Of a stretch of DNA of 64,000 nucleotides, positions 33,098 to 43,949 are shown in pieces (positions within the stretch are counted from its first letter, which is position 1; every line of letters starts with the position of its first letter). The notes beneath the pieces are model-generated. The model saw only the letters and a program-made list of their open reading frames with translations, was not told the origin of the DNA and did no database searches. The position numbers were made by a program, and so were the translations under genes. The stretch is from Diphasiastrum complanatum (Eukaryota; Streptophyta; Lycopodiopsida; Lycopodiales; Lycopodiaceae), in assembly GCA_029204225.1 (NCBI GenBank), contig CM055097.1:69680572-69744571 (forward strand), read 5' to 3'.

Positions 33098-33840
33098 ATG
33101 CCTGTTCAGTCTTTGGACAATCTTCCTTTGAAAGTTTCACTCTAAGTGCCATTGGAGTAGCATTTCTCTTGCAGTCAAGCATTTTGTAATCAGATAGAAT
33201 CTTGTAGGCATACTTTGACTGTGTAAGTCGAATGTTGCCTTTGATTCCGTCTCTGGTAATTTCAATTCCTAGAAATGTTTTGGCTTCTCCTAGGTCGGTT
33301 ATTTCAAATTCTTGACCTATTTGAACTTTAGTATCTTCAATCAAGTCTACATTGTTCCCAAACATCAGGGAATCATTAACAACCATTGCTATAAAGGAAA
33401 TGACTATCTTCAATATTTATAGACATCACAATCTGCATTAATGGCTCTAAAGCCAAGGGACTGAAGGAAATGACTATCTTCAATATTTATAGACATCACA
33501 ATCTGCATTAATGCTCTAAAGCCAAGGGACTGAAGGAAATTACCAATTTTTTGATGCCAAGTCCTTAAAGCTTGCTTCAAGCCATAAATGCATTTCTTCA
33601 GTCTGCAGACGTGGTTAGGTAGAGTCAGAGTCTTAAAACCTTCAAACTGCTTCATATAAATCTCCTCCATAAGGTCTCCATGTAGAAACATAGTCTTGAC
33701 ATCAATTTGGTGTAATTCCAGATTGGATGAAGCTGCATAGGCAAGTAGCAGTCTGATACTAGACAATTTTACCACTACAAGAGGACGGGCAATTTCCAAG
33801 GCATTTTTTGAGTGTTTCTTTGAAAAGATAGTTTTTAAAA
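33098..33840 (-). pseudogene. Copia reverse transcriptase remnant
   Basis: From 33799 downwards the reading shows LELHQIDVKTMFLHGDLMEE and YGLKQALRTWHQ, and from 33413 downwards KVQIGQEFEITDLGEAKTFL and SKYAYKIL. These are RT blocks of the Tork-like type common in plants. The catalytic region reads VVND, not YVDD. A 70-bp tandem duplication at 33394-33532 shifts the frame. Domains before RT are not present to the right. Confidence 0.8.
33394..33532. repeat. 70/69-bp tandem duplication inside a copia RT
   Basis: Two adjacent copies start at 33394 and 33464 (AAGGAAATGACTATC). The second lacks one G. Neither length is a multiple of three, so the duplication itself disrupts the RT frame. Confidence 0.95.
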
Positions 33841-34190
33841 TAAGTCACGGGGGGAGCGGAATGCTCGAGCCTCAGGTCCAGTGTTTGGCCTCAGAATAAG
33901 CCTACCAAATTTGAACTTGGTTTTGAAATTGAACATTTATAGTGAGGTATATAGAGAGGGCTAGGGGACCTCAGAACATACATCGGAATACTAGAGCTAA
34001 TTTGAGAGGTATACCGAGGCTAACGTTGGTATAAGCCTACCAAATTTGGACTTGTTTTTGAGACATTTATAGAGAGGGTTATAAAGAGGGTCCAGGTGGC
34101 CAGAGGCATTCCAAGACACTCTGCTAACTGAGGGTAATACCGGGACTGATGAAAAAAAGGCCCCTCGGTATAACCCACGGTATAAAACAG
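33841..34190. repeat. Stretch with internal repeats and ACCGAGG/CCTCGGTATA motifs
   Basis: AAGCCTACCAAATTTG occurs twice (near 33899 and 34024), each time followed by ACATTTATAG and by GAGGG-rich sequence. Copies of TATACCGAGG and CCCCTCGGTATA lie near 34010 and 34156. Similar motifs at 26.0-26.3 kb suggest a shared class II element. No ORF is supported. Confidence 0.45.
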
Positions 34191-34527
34191 AATGTAAATG
34201 GATCTCAGTTTTGGAATTTGTTACCTATCAACACATTGAATTCCATTTTCTATCAACTTTGGTTGCCATATGCACAAGTGAATAAAGAAATTTATGTATC
34301 ACCAAAAAATGATGATCACAAATTGTGTACTCACATGCATCGACTTCTTGTTCGATGTCAACTAGTCAATTAATAAAGTGTATTTGCATCTGTGAGAAAT
34401 ATGATTTATATTACAATGAATTGAAATACATTGTGTTGTCTCACCCATTCATTTGGTGGTTCATCATTATCATTTGCCGCATCATCATGCGACAAATCTA
34501 CCAAACCAAATGAGTCTATCTCTAATT

Positions 34528-36310
34528 CTACCCAAAATCTCCTATAGCTTCATCATAAATAAGCTGATCTTCAAAAGATAATGGCGATGGTGACGACGAG
34601 TGAGATTGAGAAGGTGTGTCGTGTGTCGTCGAACCATCCGATGATGATGCATCACGCTCAACGTCATCATTAGCTTGTGAAGCTTGCACATGATCATCCT
34701 CCGAAATTGTGTCATTGAATCTGTCATCACAATCTTGTTCATGAGGTGCATCAGTTGGCAGCGCCATGTCCTCCACGACATCTCTATTTTCAAAATTCTT
34801 TTACTTCGAGGAGCGACTTGAATCATGTATCACCATCTGGGATCCGAACGATCCGGGTGAAAGACCAATTGATCAATATTACCATAAACCTTGACTCGTA
34901 GTTAGTAGAGAGTAATCATAGAATAAATAAATCACATGTACCATTAATTGGCCCAAATATGTATTGTACCTTCATGGAATGAGGACATTGACCAACAAGC
35001 CCATCATGCATAGGGTGATCGGGTGGAAGGTATCGAGTGTGGCTCTCATAAACCATCTTTCGCAGATGTGAGTGACATGCTTGCAAATACTCGCCACAAA
35101 CGGGGCACGCATTGTAACCACTAGTTTGGAGCCCTACATTGAGACAAAACAACCTAGTTAATCGTGGGTCAAATGTTCGAATTGAAAGTAAATTTGAGGA
35201 TGCACATAAAATTTAATATAATAGCATGAATCGAACCAATAGCAAGGACATTTCACCTGAACATTCCCCATATCCAGGAAAGTCGTGCATCGTCCACATC
35301 AAGATCCCCTTTACAACAAAATCTCTTTGTCTTTGTGGTCTTGATATATCGCTCACTTGAACTCCTTGCCATAGCATCTTTAGCTCATCTATCAAGGGAG
35401 CCATATACATGTCCATATTTTTTACCTTGTATTTTTTCGAGATAAGAAGGGCGAGCATTAGATGCCCCTTCTTTATACTTAGCCAAGTGGGGATGTTGTA
35501 GTTTACACGGACAACCGGCCAAGTGGACCATGATGTGGAGCGGGGATTCACACCATCCATGGCCAACCCCAAATGCAAATGGCATGGCTCATCCCTAAAC
35601 TCATGCCAGGTAGCATCCATGTGCTTCCATGCTGGAGAATCGACAGGGATTCTCATAGTATCATCCGATAAACGATTGTTCGAATGCCATGTCATAAGCT
35701 TCGCGATGGCATTACACTTAAACATGTGGCGTATCCTAGGTATGATGGGAAAATGTCTTACCACCTTGGCGGGTATGGTCGCTCCTTGTAAATCTTGCCT
35801 CTAGCGTTGTTCCCCACAGCGTGGACACATGCTTGCCTCCTCAAACTCATTGATATAAGATGCAATTATTGGGACATTCATGAATACTCTTGTAATTTAT
35901 GCCGACCGCAAATAGCATTTTCTTGGCTTCTTGTTGAGACGCCGCCATGGTATTATTTGGAGACAACATTTTTCTGAGAAAACTATGACAAAATATATAT
36001 TTATGTAATTAGTTATATATAGTTTCTCGCAACGCATAAATTAAAAATAAAACGAGATTAGAGAAATTTGTCTATAACACACATGAAGCTAGCAAGCTTA
36101 CCCAAACAACTCTGTGACGCTCGCATCTGATCACCCGTACCTAGTTTGCAAGTGCAACTTTGACATTTGTGCACCCTCGTACAAAGGAGTGGATGCCAAG
36201 CCATGCATCATCTCTTCTTCCCTTGTGGCCTCGGGTGGGTTTGTGAAGAATGCATTCATCATGCCATCCATGTCCCCCTCATTATCATGCGATGTGAATG
36301 GCACATCCTT
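34528..36310 (-). pseudogene. CACTA-type (En/Spm) TNP2 transposase remains with an intron
   Basis: Read on the minus strand in order. Near 35960-35830: AASQQEAKK, HECPNNCILY and MCPRCGE, the TNP2 entry motifs. A 552-base open block at 35764-35213 has RHFPIIPRI, RHMFKCN, WHSNN, LGLAMDGVNP, WPVVRVNYN and LMWTMHDFPGYG, the core of the family. An intron at 35134-35256 (donor CAG/GTGAAA, acceptor TGTAG) leads to SGYNACPVCG and YLPPDHPMH. An acidic Ser/Asp-rich end is at 34776-34528. The transposase would bind and cut element ends in the nucleus. A TAG after MCPRCGEQR and a missing middle-to-C part show decay. The N-terminal associated domain may extend to 36310. Confidence 0.8.
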
Positions 36311-36423
36311 GTGTGCTGTGTCTCTTCAGCATATCTTCGTGCAAGTCCATGGGTGGTGTATGCGAGGAAAGTGGTGGCTCTCATGTGCTTGCACGTCTGA
36401 ATCTTGCGGATTGCACGACAACT

Positions 36424-37141
36424 AGATTATATACCTCTGCTCATAAATTTTTACATAAATGTTTATCTCCTAACTTTTGTTATAGATGCACATTTTGTAG
36501 TGTAGAACTACATTCAATTTTATTCACATTAAGATTTATGAAAACAGATCTACACATCCTAGAAATAAATTTGTACTTTTATTTATAAATTTGTTGATAG
36601 CTAAGGTGGGAATCAATGGAGGTCAAAACAGACCTCGGAATATGTGGATCTGTTTAAGGTAGTATACCATCTGTTATTTCGAGGTCCATTCCGACCTCAC
36701 CTCATATATTTCTTACACCTCATAAAGAGATTATATGCTAGATTGTTACCAGCTCATAAATGTAGATTATATACCTCTGCTCATAAATTTTACATAAATG
36801 TTTATCTCGTATCATTTGTTGTAGATGCACATTCTGTAGTATAGGACTACATTCAATTTTTTTCACATTAAGATTTATGAAAACAGATCTACATATCCTA
36901 GAAACAAATCTATAGATCTGTTGATAGTTGGGGTGGGAATCAGTGGAGGTCAGAACAGACATCGAAATATGTGGATCTATTTAAGGTAGTATACCATCTC
37001 TTATTTCGAGGTCCATTCCAACCTCTGCTCATACATTTCTTACAGTTCATAAACAGATTATATGCTAGATTATATACCTCTGCTCATAAACTTTTACATA
37101 AATGTTTCTCTCCTATCTTTTGTTGTAGATGCACGTTTTGT

Positions 37142-37142
<1 letters not shown>
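36424..37142. repeat. Tandem repeat, two units of 340 and 303 bp plus a partial third
   Basis: Units start with AGATTATATACCTCTGCTCA at 36424, 36764 and 37067. Each full unit also holds AAAACAGATCTACA and a TTTCGAGGTCCATTCC segment. The third unit is cut after about 75 bases by a (GA)n tract. The array lies directly upstream of the TNP2 remains, where CACTA elements carry subterminal repeats. Confidence 0.85.
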
Positions 37143-37240
<98 letters not shown>

Positions 37241-37265
37241 AAAGAGAGAGAGAGAGAAAGAAAGA
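37143..37265. repeat. (GA)n microsatellite
   Basis: About 45 GA units with a few AAG interruptions towards the right end. It starts inside the third copy of the adjacent tandem repeat. Confidence 0.97.
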
Positions 37266-38009
37266 TCTAAAGGTAACCAACACTTCCAATTATAGAAATG
37301 TGTGTAGCTCTTGTTTTCTTCCGTTAAAGACACGGTTCAAATGTTTCTTGTTGGACGATAAGTTCTACAAGAAAGCCCAAACGTTGTAAGGAGGGAGCAT
37401 GTGGTGACATTCTGGAATAAGATATAAATGTACGGTTTGGGAGTTTTGATTAGCACTCTACTATGTTCTTTCTTTTCTTCTCCTCAAGTGTGTCTAGGTT
37501 TTAGGGTTTAGGGTGTGTGCGTGTGTGATGCCATTCGTTTATGTTTCATGATTACCAGTTCATGCTACCCTAATTTGTAGGATCTTAATTTATTCATGTG
37601 TGTGTGTGCATGCGTGGTTCTTGTATCATAGTCCGAACTTTTATAGGTATTGAGTCAAAGCTACGAGGGCAATACCAACATATAAATCATTTTTTCATCT
37701 CCAATTAACCACAAATCATAACCCTAATAATATTAATGATGACATGAATCCTTGAGGATGCAAAAGAGGGCTAACTGGCTCCTCGATCGAGTTTTTTGTG
37801 CCGATTGGGTGTCTTGCCTAAATATGATGACACCAAAGAGACATATGGTGTGCAGGCCGTTGACGTCCTTGAACCTCATGGTTCGCACATCGAAATGCAG
37901 AATTAGCCGCTATGGTATAGCCATTGATCCAGAAAAAATCGCGATACTTTTACTTACATCAATTTCAAACTCAAAGGATTTATGGGAAGAATTTCAAACC
38001 AAGAATGAG
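37266..38009. other. Unassigned stretch with a short telomere-like motif
   Basis: No gene supported. TTTTAGGGTTTAGGGTG near 37499-37515 contains two units of the plant telomere repeat, too few to call a telomeric tract. Near 37900-37950 the reading RISRYGIAIDPEKI recalls a gypsy RT thumb motif, but it is too short to be sure. Confidence 0.35.
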
Positions 38010-39132
38010 ACTCGATCTTGTAATCAAATTCTTGGAAGACCAATTAACTTACCTACAGTGGGACAGCAAAGACCTGAACACATTCGTGAAACCAAGATCA
38101 TTCATGAGACATGAATCTACTATATATAGCCATACACATGTGGGAGGAGAAGCTTTCTTTCTCTCTCATCTCATTTCATAATTATACATGAGTTCTCTTG
38201 GGTTCATCTATCCAGTGGTGCACGATATTGGTGATATCTTGCAATCTTGTGTGTAGAAGCAGCTTATGTTAGTACTAATCTATGTTGTTCATCTAATTCA
38301 ATTTGAGAAGTAGTACTTGATTCTCAGAGCCACCTCACATTTTGTTTCCTCGAAACAAATTTTGTCTGAGTACAAGAAGATGAACTATTCGATATTCATT
38401 ATACTTGGAGACGGTTCTAAGTACGTGGTTGATGGAACTGGTGTATTACGGCTAGACACGAATCAGTGAGACAAGAAACTAGAGGAAGTTCTCTATGTCC
38501 CTACTCTTGATAAAGATCTTCTATCCGTTGCTAAGATAGTCAATATAGGCATGTCAGTAACCTTCACGAAGAACTCTTGTAAACTGTTTGAGGAAGATTC
38601 TGATAACCTGGTTACTAAAGGCAACAAAGAAAGAAATTTATATCACCTGGACCTTCGAACAAGAATCGAACAAGTCAATCAAACTCAGGAATCAACAGTT
38701 GTACTATGGCACAAGAGGCTATGTCACATGAACATTGAAGTCTTGTACCAAGCCTACAAAAGTCAGAGAATTCAAGGAGTCGAAATCAAAAGTACAGATA
38801 TTCGAACTACCTGCGAATCCTGCCTTAAAGGCAAGATGACTAGAACACCTTTCAATAAGAATGTTTATAAAGCAACTAAGGTACTTGAAATTGTGCATTT
38901 TGATATTTGTGGACCATTCGGAGTATTGTCATTGGTTGATGCAAAGTACTTCATTACGTTTATTGATGACTTCAGCAAGTTTCCCGTAGTGTACTTTATT
39001 TGTACTAAATTTGAAGCTTTCAAGAAATTTGTTGAGTATACGAATTGGGCTGAGAAGCAGACAGGCAATAAGCTAAAGCAAATTTGCACAGATCATGGAG
39101 GTGAGTACATTTCCAATGAATTCAAAGCTTAA
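38010..39132 (+). pseudogene. Copia family B remnant: gag fragment, protease, pre-integrase, integrase start
   Basis: A short gag piece (FLEDQLTYLQWDSKDL, 38023-38070) matches the family B gag at 16450. After a gap the protease flap region (LGDGSKYVVDGTGVLRL, 38408 onward), YVPTLDKDLLSVAKI, pre-integrase VVLWHKRLCHMN, zinc-binding CESCLKGKM and integrase core (HFDICGPF, YFITFIDDFSKF, CTDHGGEYIS) are readable. Stops include one at 38467-38469 and a TAA at 39130-39132. Most of gag is deleted. Confidence 0.85.
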
Positions 39133-39900
39133 TGTACTGATCGAGGTATTATGCACACGAAGACTGCATCTTACACACCTCAGCACAATGGAATAGCTGA
39201 ATGAAGGAATCGTACACTGATGGAAGCTGCAAGGTGTATGATGGCTCATGCAAAGGCACCAAAATAGTTGTGGGCAGAAGTAGTGGCTACATCAAATTAT
39301 CTTCAGAAATCGTATTCTGAAATCTCAAATACCAAATTAAACTCCTCATGAGATATGGTGAAAATCGAAGCCAAATCTTGCACATGTTTGGACATTTGGA
39401 TGCACAGTGTATATGCACATACCAGATAAGCTGAGAAAGAAACTCGATGAAAAGACAGAACAAGGTTTTCTAGTAAGATTCGAGTTACATTTGTCATATT
39501 ATTGTGTTTATGTACCCAAAACTGGCAAGATAAAAATTGTTCAAGATGTTAAATTTGATGAGATGAAATACATAGCAGACAGTGATCTAGTCGGCTATGA
39601 AATTCTCAAAAATTATTATGAGCTGCCAACAACAACAGAAGAAAAACAAGCATCCAGAATACGGATGTCACATGAAAAAAAACATTTATGGTCTGAAACA
39701 AACAGCGAGACAATGGTATAGAAAGAAGGACGAAGCACTACATTCCATAGGCTTCAAACCTCTATTTGCTAAATCAAATGTCTATATCAAGCATGGCCAA
39801 AATGAAATAATCATTCTAGTTGTTTATGTTGACGACATGCTTATCTTCTCAAGAAGAGATAAGTTAATTTCAGGTATCAAAAGAGACATTTTTGAAAATT
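39133..39900 (+). pseudogene. Copia family B remnant: integrase end joined to a late RT piece
   Basis: The integrase continues past several stops (SYTPQHNG, RNRTLMEA, then KLDEKTEQGF). From about 39600 the reading passes straight into late RT, GLKQTARQWYRKKD, with an intact YVDDMLIFS. The RT entry and palm start are missing, so an internal deletion of several hundred bases joins the two. No RNase H is seen. Confidence 0.8.
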
Positions 39901-39929
39901 GTAGAAGCTCGTGGCTTTCTTGTTAAAGC

Positions 39930-40650
39930 TCGAAAGATTCGAGAACAGAATCTTGTCACAAAATACTCTATTTCTTGTTCAAGCCTCAGATGTCGCGAAC
40001 AATTTGCAAAATCTTCTGGACTGTTCTCCAAGCTCACCTGTTGTGAAACTATCTCAAATAGTTCGTGAAATATTCTAGATTTCTTCTTCAAGCTCAAGAA
40101 TTGTCATCTGTCATGACCAATTTGCGAAGGACGAAAATGTCGCAAAGAGACAAGTGTCGTGAACAATTCGAGAAACACGAAGCTGAGACGAAGAGATGGA
40201 CTGTCATGAGTAATTCGCGAACAAAATCTATTTGACCTTGGAAACATAGTGTCTATTTGAATATCGATCGTCGTAATCGGTTAAATTTCTACTGTTACAA
40301 CATTGAAAGACCAAAAGACCTGTCCTACAGCAATATAAATACATGTGCACTACTCGTTGTAATACACCCACTCAATCAGAGACACAATAGCGAGATAAGA
40401 CAACAAGAGATGTATATTGATGAATTAGATTCATAGTTATAAAAATTTGTTTTTTTATCAATAGTTTCTTATTGTCTTAAGTTGTCTCTTACTTCCGCAC
40501 ATAATTTTCGCACACATATTCAATCAGAACTAATATTGTTCTATTAGTACATAGATCAGATACAATCGCGATTGAAGACACTGATATTAGTTTGATTTAT
40601 TCAATCTTGCATCGTGTTCTCTGTGGAAGAATAATTACTATTTTTCCTAC
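39930..40650 (+). repeat. Probable LTR of copia family B, edges uncertain
   Basis: Non-coding sequence after the copia remnant, with a good TATA box (AATATAAATACATG, near 40331) and downstream transcript-like sequence, ending around TTTTTCCTACA before a different copia begins. It contains many TTCGCGAAC-like short repeats in both orientations. Neither border could be confirmed by a second copy. Confidence 0.45.
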
Positions 40651-41820
40651 ATCTAGTGGCAAGAAGAAGCTATCAAAGATGAAATGTTTCTTTTGTGGCA
40701 AGAAGGGCCACTATGCATCAAACTATTTCAAGAAGAAGAACCAATCCAAGCAAGCTAACCTTACTAATGAGGAAGAGTGTGAGGGTATTGAGAGTGAACG
40801 AGAGGATTCTTTAATGATGTCTAGTTTTTCATCATTTCCTTTCAAGAATGAAGAAATCTAGTGGATAGATAGTGGGGCTAGTTTTCATATGTCTAGTTCT
40901 AGAAACTCTTTCACAAGTCTCATGTCATATCTAGGTGCAAAAAGATCAATCTATACTGCTAATGATGTAAAGTGTAGAATTGAAGGAATTGGTAGTATTC
41001 CACTGCATCCATCATCATCAAAATCTTTTTGTTTGCGTGATGTACTTTATGTACCTAGACTAACCAAGAATCTCATTAGTGTAGGACAGTTGTTTGATAG
41101 TGGATTGGATGTCAAGTTTCATGTTGACAAATGTATAATCTCGAGAGAAAATGAAGTGATTGCTAGAGGATCTAGGATTGGAAAGTTGTACAAGCTAGAT
41201 TCTAGAGAGAGTGCTAACATTTCAGATATTGCTTATGAGACCAAGGTTCATCAGGAGGATCTATGGCATAAGAGATTGGGACATCCCAATTTCAAAGCCA
41301 TGCAATCTATGGTCAAGGAAGGAAAAGTTGTTGGACTACCAAAGACACTATCAAAGAGGCTTTAACCTTGTGAAACTTGTGTTTTGGCAAAATCACATAG
41401 AAGACCTTTTCCAAGATCAAGCATCAAAACATAGCATCCATTTGAACTCGTGCAATCTTATGTTCATTTCTTTTCAACCAAAAGCAAAGGAGGAGCTAAT
41501 TGCTTTGTTTCTTTTGTAGATGATTATACAAGATATTCTTGGATCTACATGCTATCTTCTAAAGCCATGGTTTATGATGTTTTTCTTACTTTCAAAGCTT
41601 ATGTAGAAACACCGTTTTCTTACAAGTTGAAAGCTTTGAGAAGTGATAGTGGAGGTGAATATACCTCTAATAAGTTTAAAGACTTTTGTGAGAAAGAGGG
41701 AATACAAAGAGAATTTTCTTGTTCTTATATTCCTCAACAAAATGGAGTTGCTGAAAGAAAAAATAGAACTTTGTGTAAATGTGCAAAAGCCATTAGGCTG
41801 GAAGCATCTCTACCTGACAT
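40651..41820 (+). pseudogene. Copia remnant, first half: zinc knuckle, protease, integrase
   Basis: It starts inside gag with the zinc knuckle CFFCGKKGHYASNYF (final Cys changed to Tyr). Then come protease (WIDSGASFHMS after an in-frame TAG at 40859-40861), VLYVPRLTKNLISVGQL, pre-integrase WHKRLGHPNF and integrase (FVDDYTRYSW, LRSDSGGEY, QQNGVAERKNRTL). The wording is closest to the young copia at 9-12.7 kb. A MITE (copy B) cuts the integrase at 41821. Confidence 0.88.
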
Positions 41821-41822
41821 TA

Positions 41823-42188
41823 GAGGAGTTCTAAATCCAAAAAAGACCCTTTATAAAGATTATTTTTATATTTTTTCTCAATTTTTTTTACACATGGACC
41901 AATCAAAACACTCAAATTTGAAATCTATGTAACGTAACTTTTTGAGTCCACATTTTAATTCCACACTAAAAATGGTATAACTTTTTAGTGGTGAATCCGA
42001 ATTTAGCGAAGTTTGGTGCATTGGAAAGTGCTCAACAAGGGCTTTCCAATGATTTGTTAGATGACAACTTCTAATCTATGATTAAGAAGTTATGGCAAGT
42101 CGAATATATTAGTGTTATAATATTTTAATAATATAAACTACATCTTGCACGAATTCTTAAAGGGTCTTTTTGGAGCTCAAAACTCCTC
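41823..42188. mobile_element. MITE copy B (366 bp, TA target site)
   Basis: Terminal inverted repeats begin GAGGAGTTCTAAATCC and, on the other strand from the right end, GAGGAGTTTTGAGCTCC, followed by AAAAAGACCCTTTA-like sequence in both. TA flanks both ends (41821-41822 and 42189-42190). Removing the insert and one TA rejoins the integrase frame, which proves insertion after the copia arrived. It matches copy A at 32731-33095 in reverse orientation. Confidence 0.9.
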
Positions 42189-42190
42189 TA

Positions 42191-43462
42191 AAGAGAATTT
42201 TGGAAAGAAGCAGTTGCATGTGCAAATTGTCTTTGTAATAGACTTCCTAATCTTGCAATTGAAGGAAAAACACCATTTGAGATGTTGTATAAGAAAAAGC
42301 CTAAGGTAGATCATCTTAGGATCTTTGGTTGTTTATGCTATATGCATGTACCTTTAGAGACTAGGAAGAAGGATGATCCTAGTGCTATTAAAGAAATTTT
42401 TGTTGGATATGCATCTTTTAAGAAAGCATATAAAGTTTATCTTCCCTCTACTGACAAGAATGTTGTAAGTAGAGATGTGATCTTTCATGAAGATCAAAAA
42501 TTTAACTTGGATGAAGCAAAGATCAAGGAGTCTCATGTAGGATCTACAATCATCAATCTTGATGTTGTTCAAGAAGTGGTGAGGCCGAGGCTTGAGGAGG
42601 AGCAACTTCAAGCACCTACACCAAGAAGATCCACAAGAGAGATCCGAACCAAGAAGGCTCACTTATGATGAGGGAGGAAGGCAAGTGGAAGGTGAAACTT
42701 CCTATCATGCATTTTTCATATCAGATGAAGAGCCTAAAGATGTCTAAGAAGCACTTTAATCTGAGAAATGGGTTGAAGCAATGACCCTTGAGTTTGAAGC
42801 CTTGATGTCAAACAACACATGGGAGCTTGTGGAGCCACCAAAAAACATGCATGTCATTGGATGCAAGTGGGTATTCACGATCAAGTACAACAATGATGGA
42901 TCCACCAACAAATTCAAAGCAAGACTTTGTGCCAAAGGCTACTCTCAAATCAAAGGTCTTGACTATGAAAACACTTTTGCACCTGTTGCAAAAATGGTAA
43001 CTATAAGAATTCTCATTTCTCTTGCATGTTATCACAATTGGAGGATGTTTTAGCTTGATGTTTCTAATGCCTTTCTCAATGGTTACCTTGAGGAGGAGAT
43101 TTACATGGAGCAACCACCTGGATTGTGAAAGGAGGTGAAAAATCAAAAGTTTGTCTTTTGTTCAAAAGTCTCTATGGACTAAAACAAGCACCAAGGTCTT
43201 GGTATGCAAGGCTCAACTCCTTTCTCATATCACTCGGATTTCATCTTAGTGAATATGACCCTTCATTGTACATTAAGTTTGTAAATAACTTTTTGGTTAT
43301 TCTTCTCATCTATGTAGATGACATCATTCTTGGTGGAAATAATGAGGAGCTAGTTGAAGAAACTAAACATGCACTTGGTAGTGAATTTAAGATGCAAGTT
43401 CTAGGAGTTCTTCACTACATTTTAGGCCTTGAAATTGACTCTAGAAAGAACACTTATTATTA
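42191..43462 (+). pseudogene. Copia remnant, second half: integrase end and RT
   Basis: It continues with NFWKEAV, CANCLCNRLP, YKKKPKVDHLRIFGCLCY and the linker, then RT with IGCKWVFTIKYNNDGS, ARLCAKGYSQIKGLDY, YGLKQAPRSWYARLN and an intact LIYVDDIILGG. Stops and frameshifts lie near 42666, 42745, 43050 and 43125. The sequence ends after LGLEIDSRKN at about 43462, so RNase H and the 3' LTR are missing. Confidence 0.88.
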
Positions 43463-43949
43463 GCTCTAAAGAGCTAATCCTTTGTATATTCTTTCACTCT
43501 GATATCTCATTTCTATAGAGATTGGCTTCAGATTTTGAGTGCCGACAAATTTTTTTCTTTGACTTTGAGGCACCCTGAGCAGGTTGGCCTTTTATTTGAA
43601 AAGTTTCCCGTTTATCAAAAAATTTATCAACAAGGGCCCACACCTAAAATAAAAAAAAATAATAATTTGATAAGGAATTTAGGGAGTATTAAAATTGAGC
43701 TCAAAATTTTAGTTTGATAAAAACAATTTAAAAGGATTGCAACATATATTATGACCAGAGCATTCTATGACGAGCATAGCAAAAAAAATTACCTGGCCAA
43801 TGTGAAAAACAAGCTGAAAAAAAATATCATATTTTGTAAGGCTCTACGTAGGATTTTTCGAATCAAAAGGCAGGCCTATCTCTTGAGCATAGAGTGTTTT
43901 CAAGCTCAAGCAAGGGCTACAAAGTCTATCTCCCATCGTTGAACTATCT
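43463..43949. other. Unassigned AT-rich stretch between two copia pieces
   Basis: It begins with the palindrome AGCTCTAAAGAGCT. No gene or known repeat was recognised. Confidence 0.35.

Noticed and set aside
37094-37333. Ser-Leu and Arg-Glu frames across the (GA)n tract
   Set aside because: Microsatellite artefact, same reason as for 18.7 kb.
37499-37515. Telomere sequence
   Set aside because: Only two TTTAGGG units; chance or a short interstitial relic.
37880-37960. Gypsy RT thumb fragment (RISRYGIAIDPEKI)
   Set aside because: Only about 14 residues fit and no neighbouring RT motif supports it; kept only as a remark in the stretch entry.
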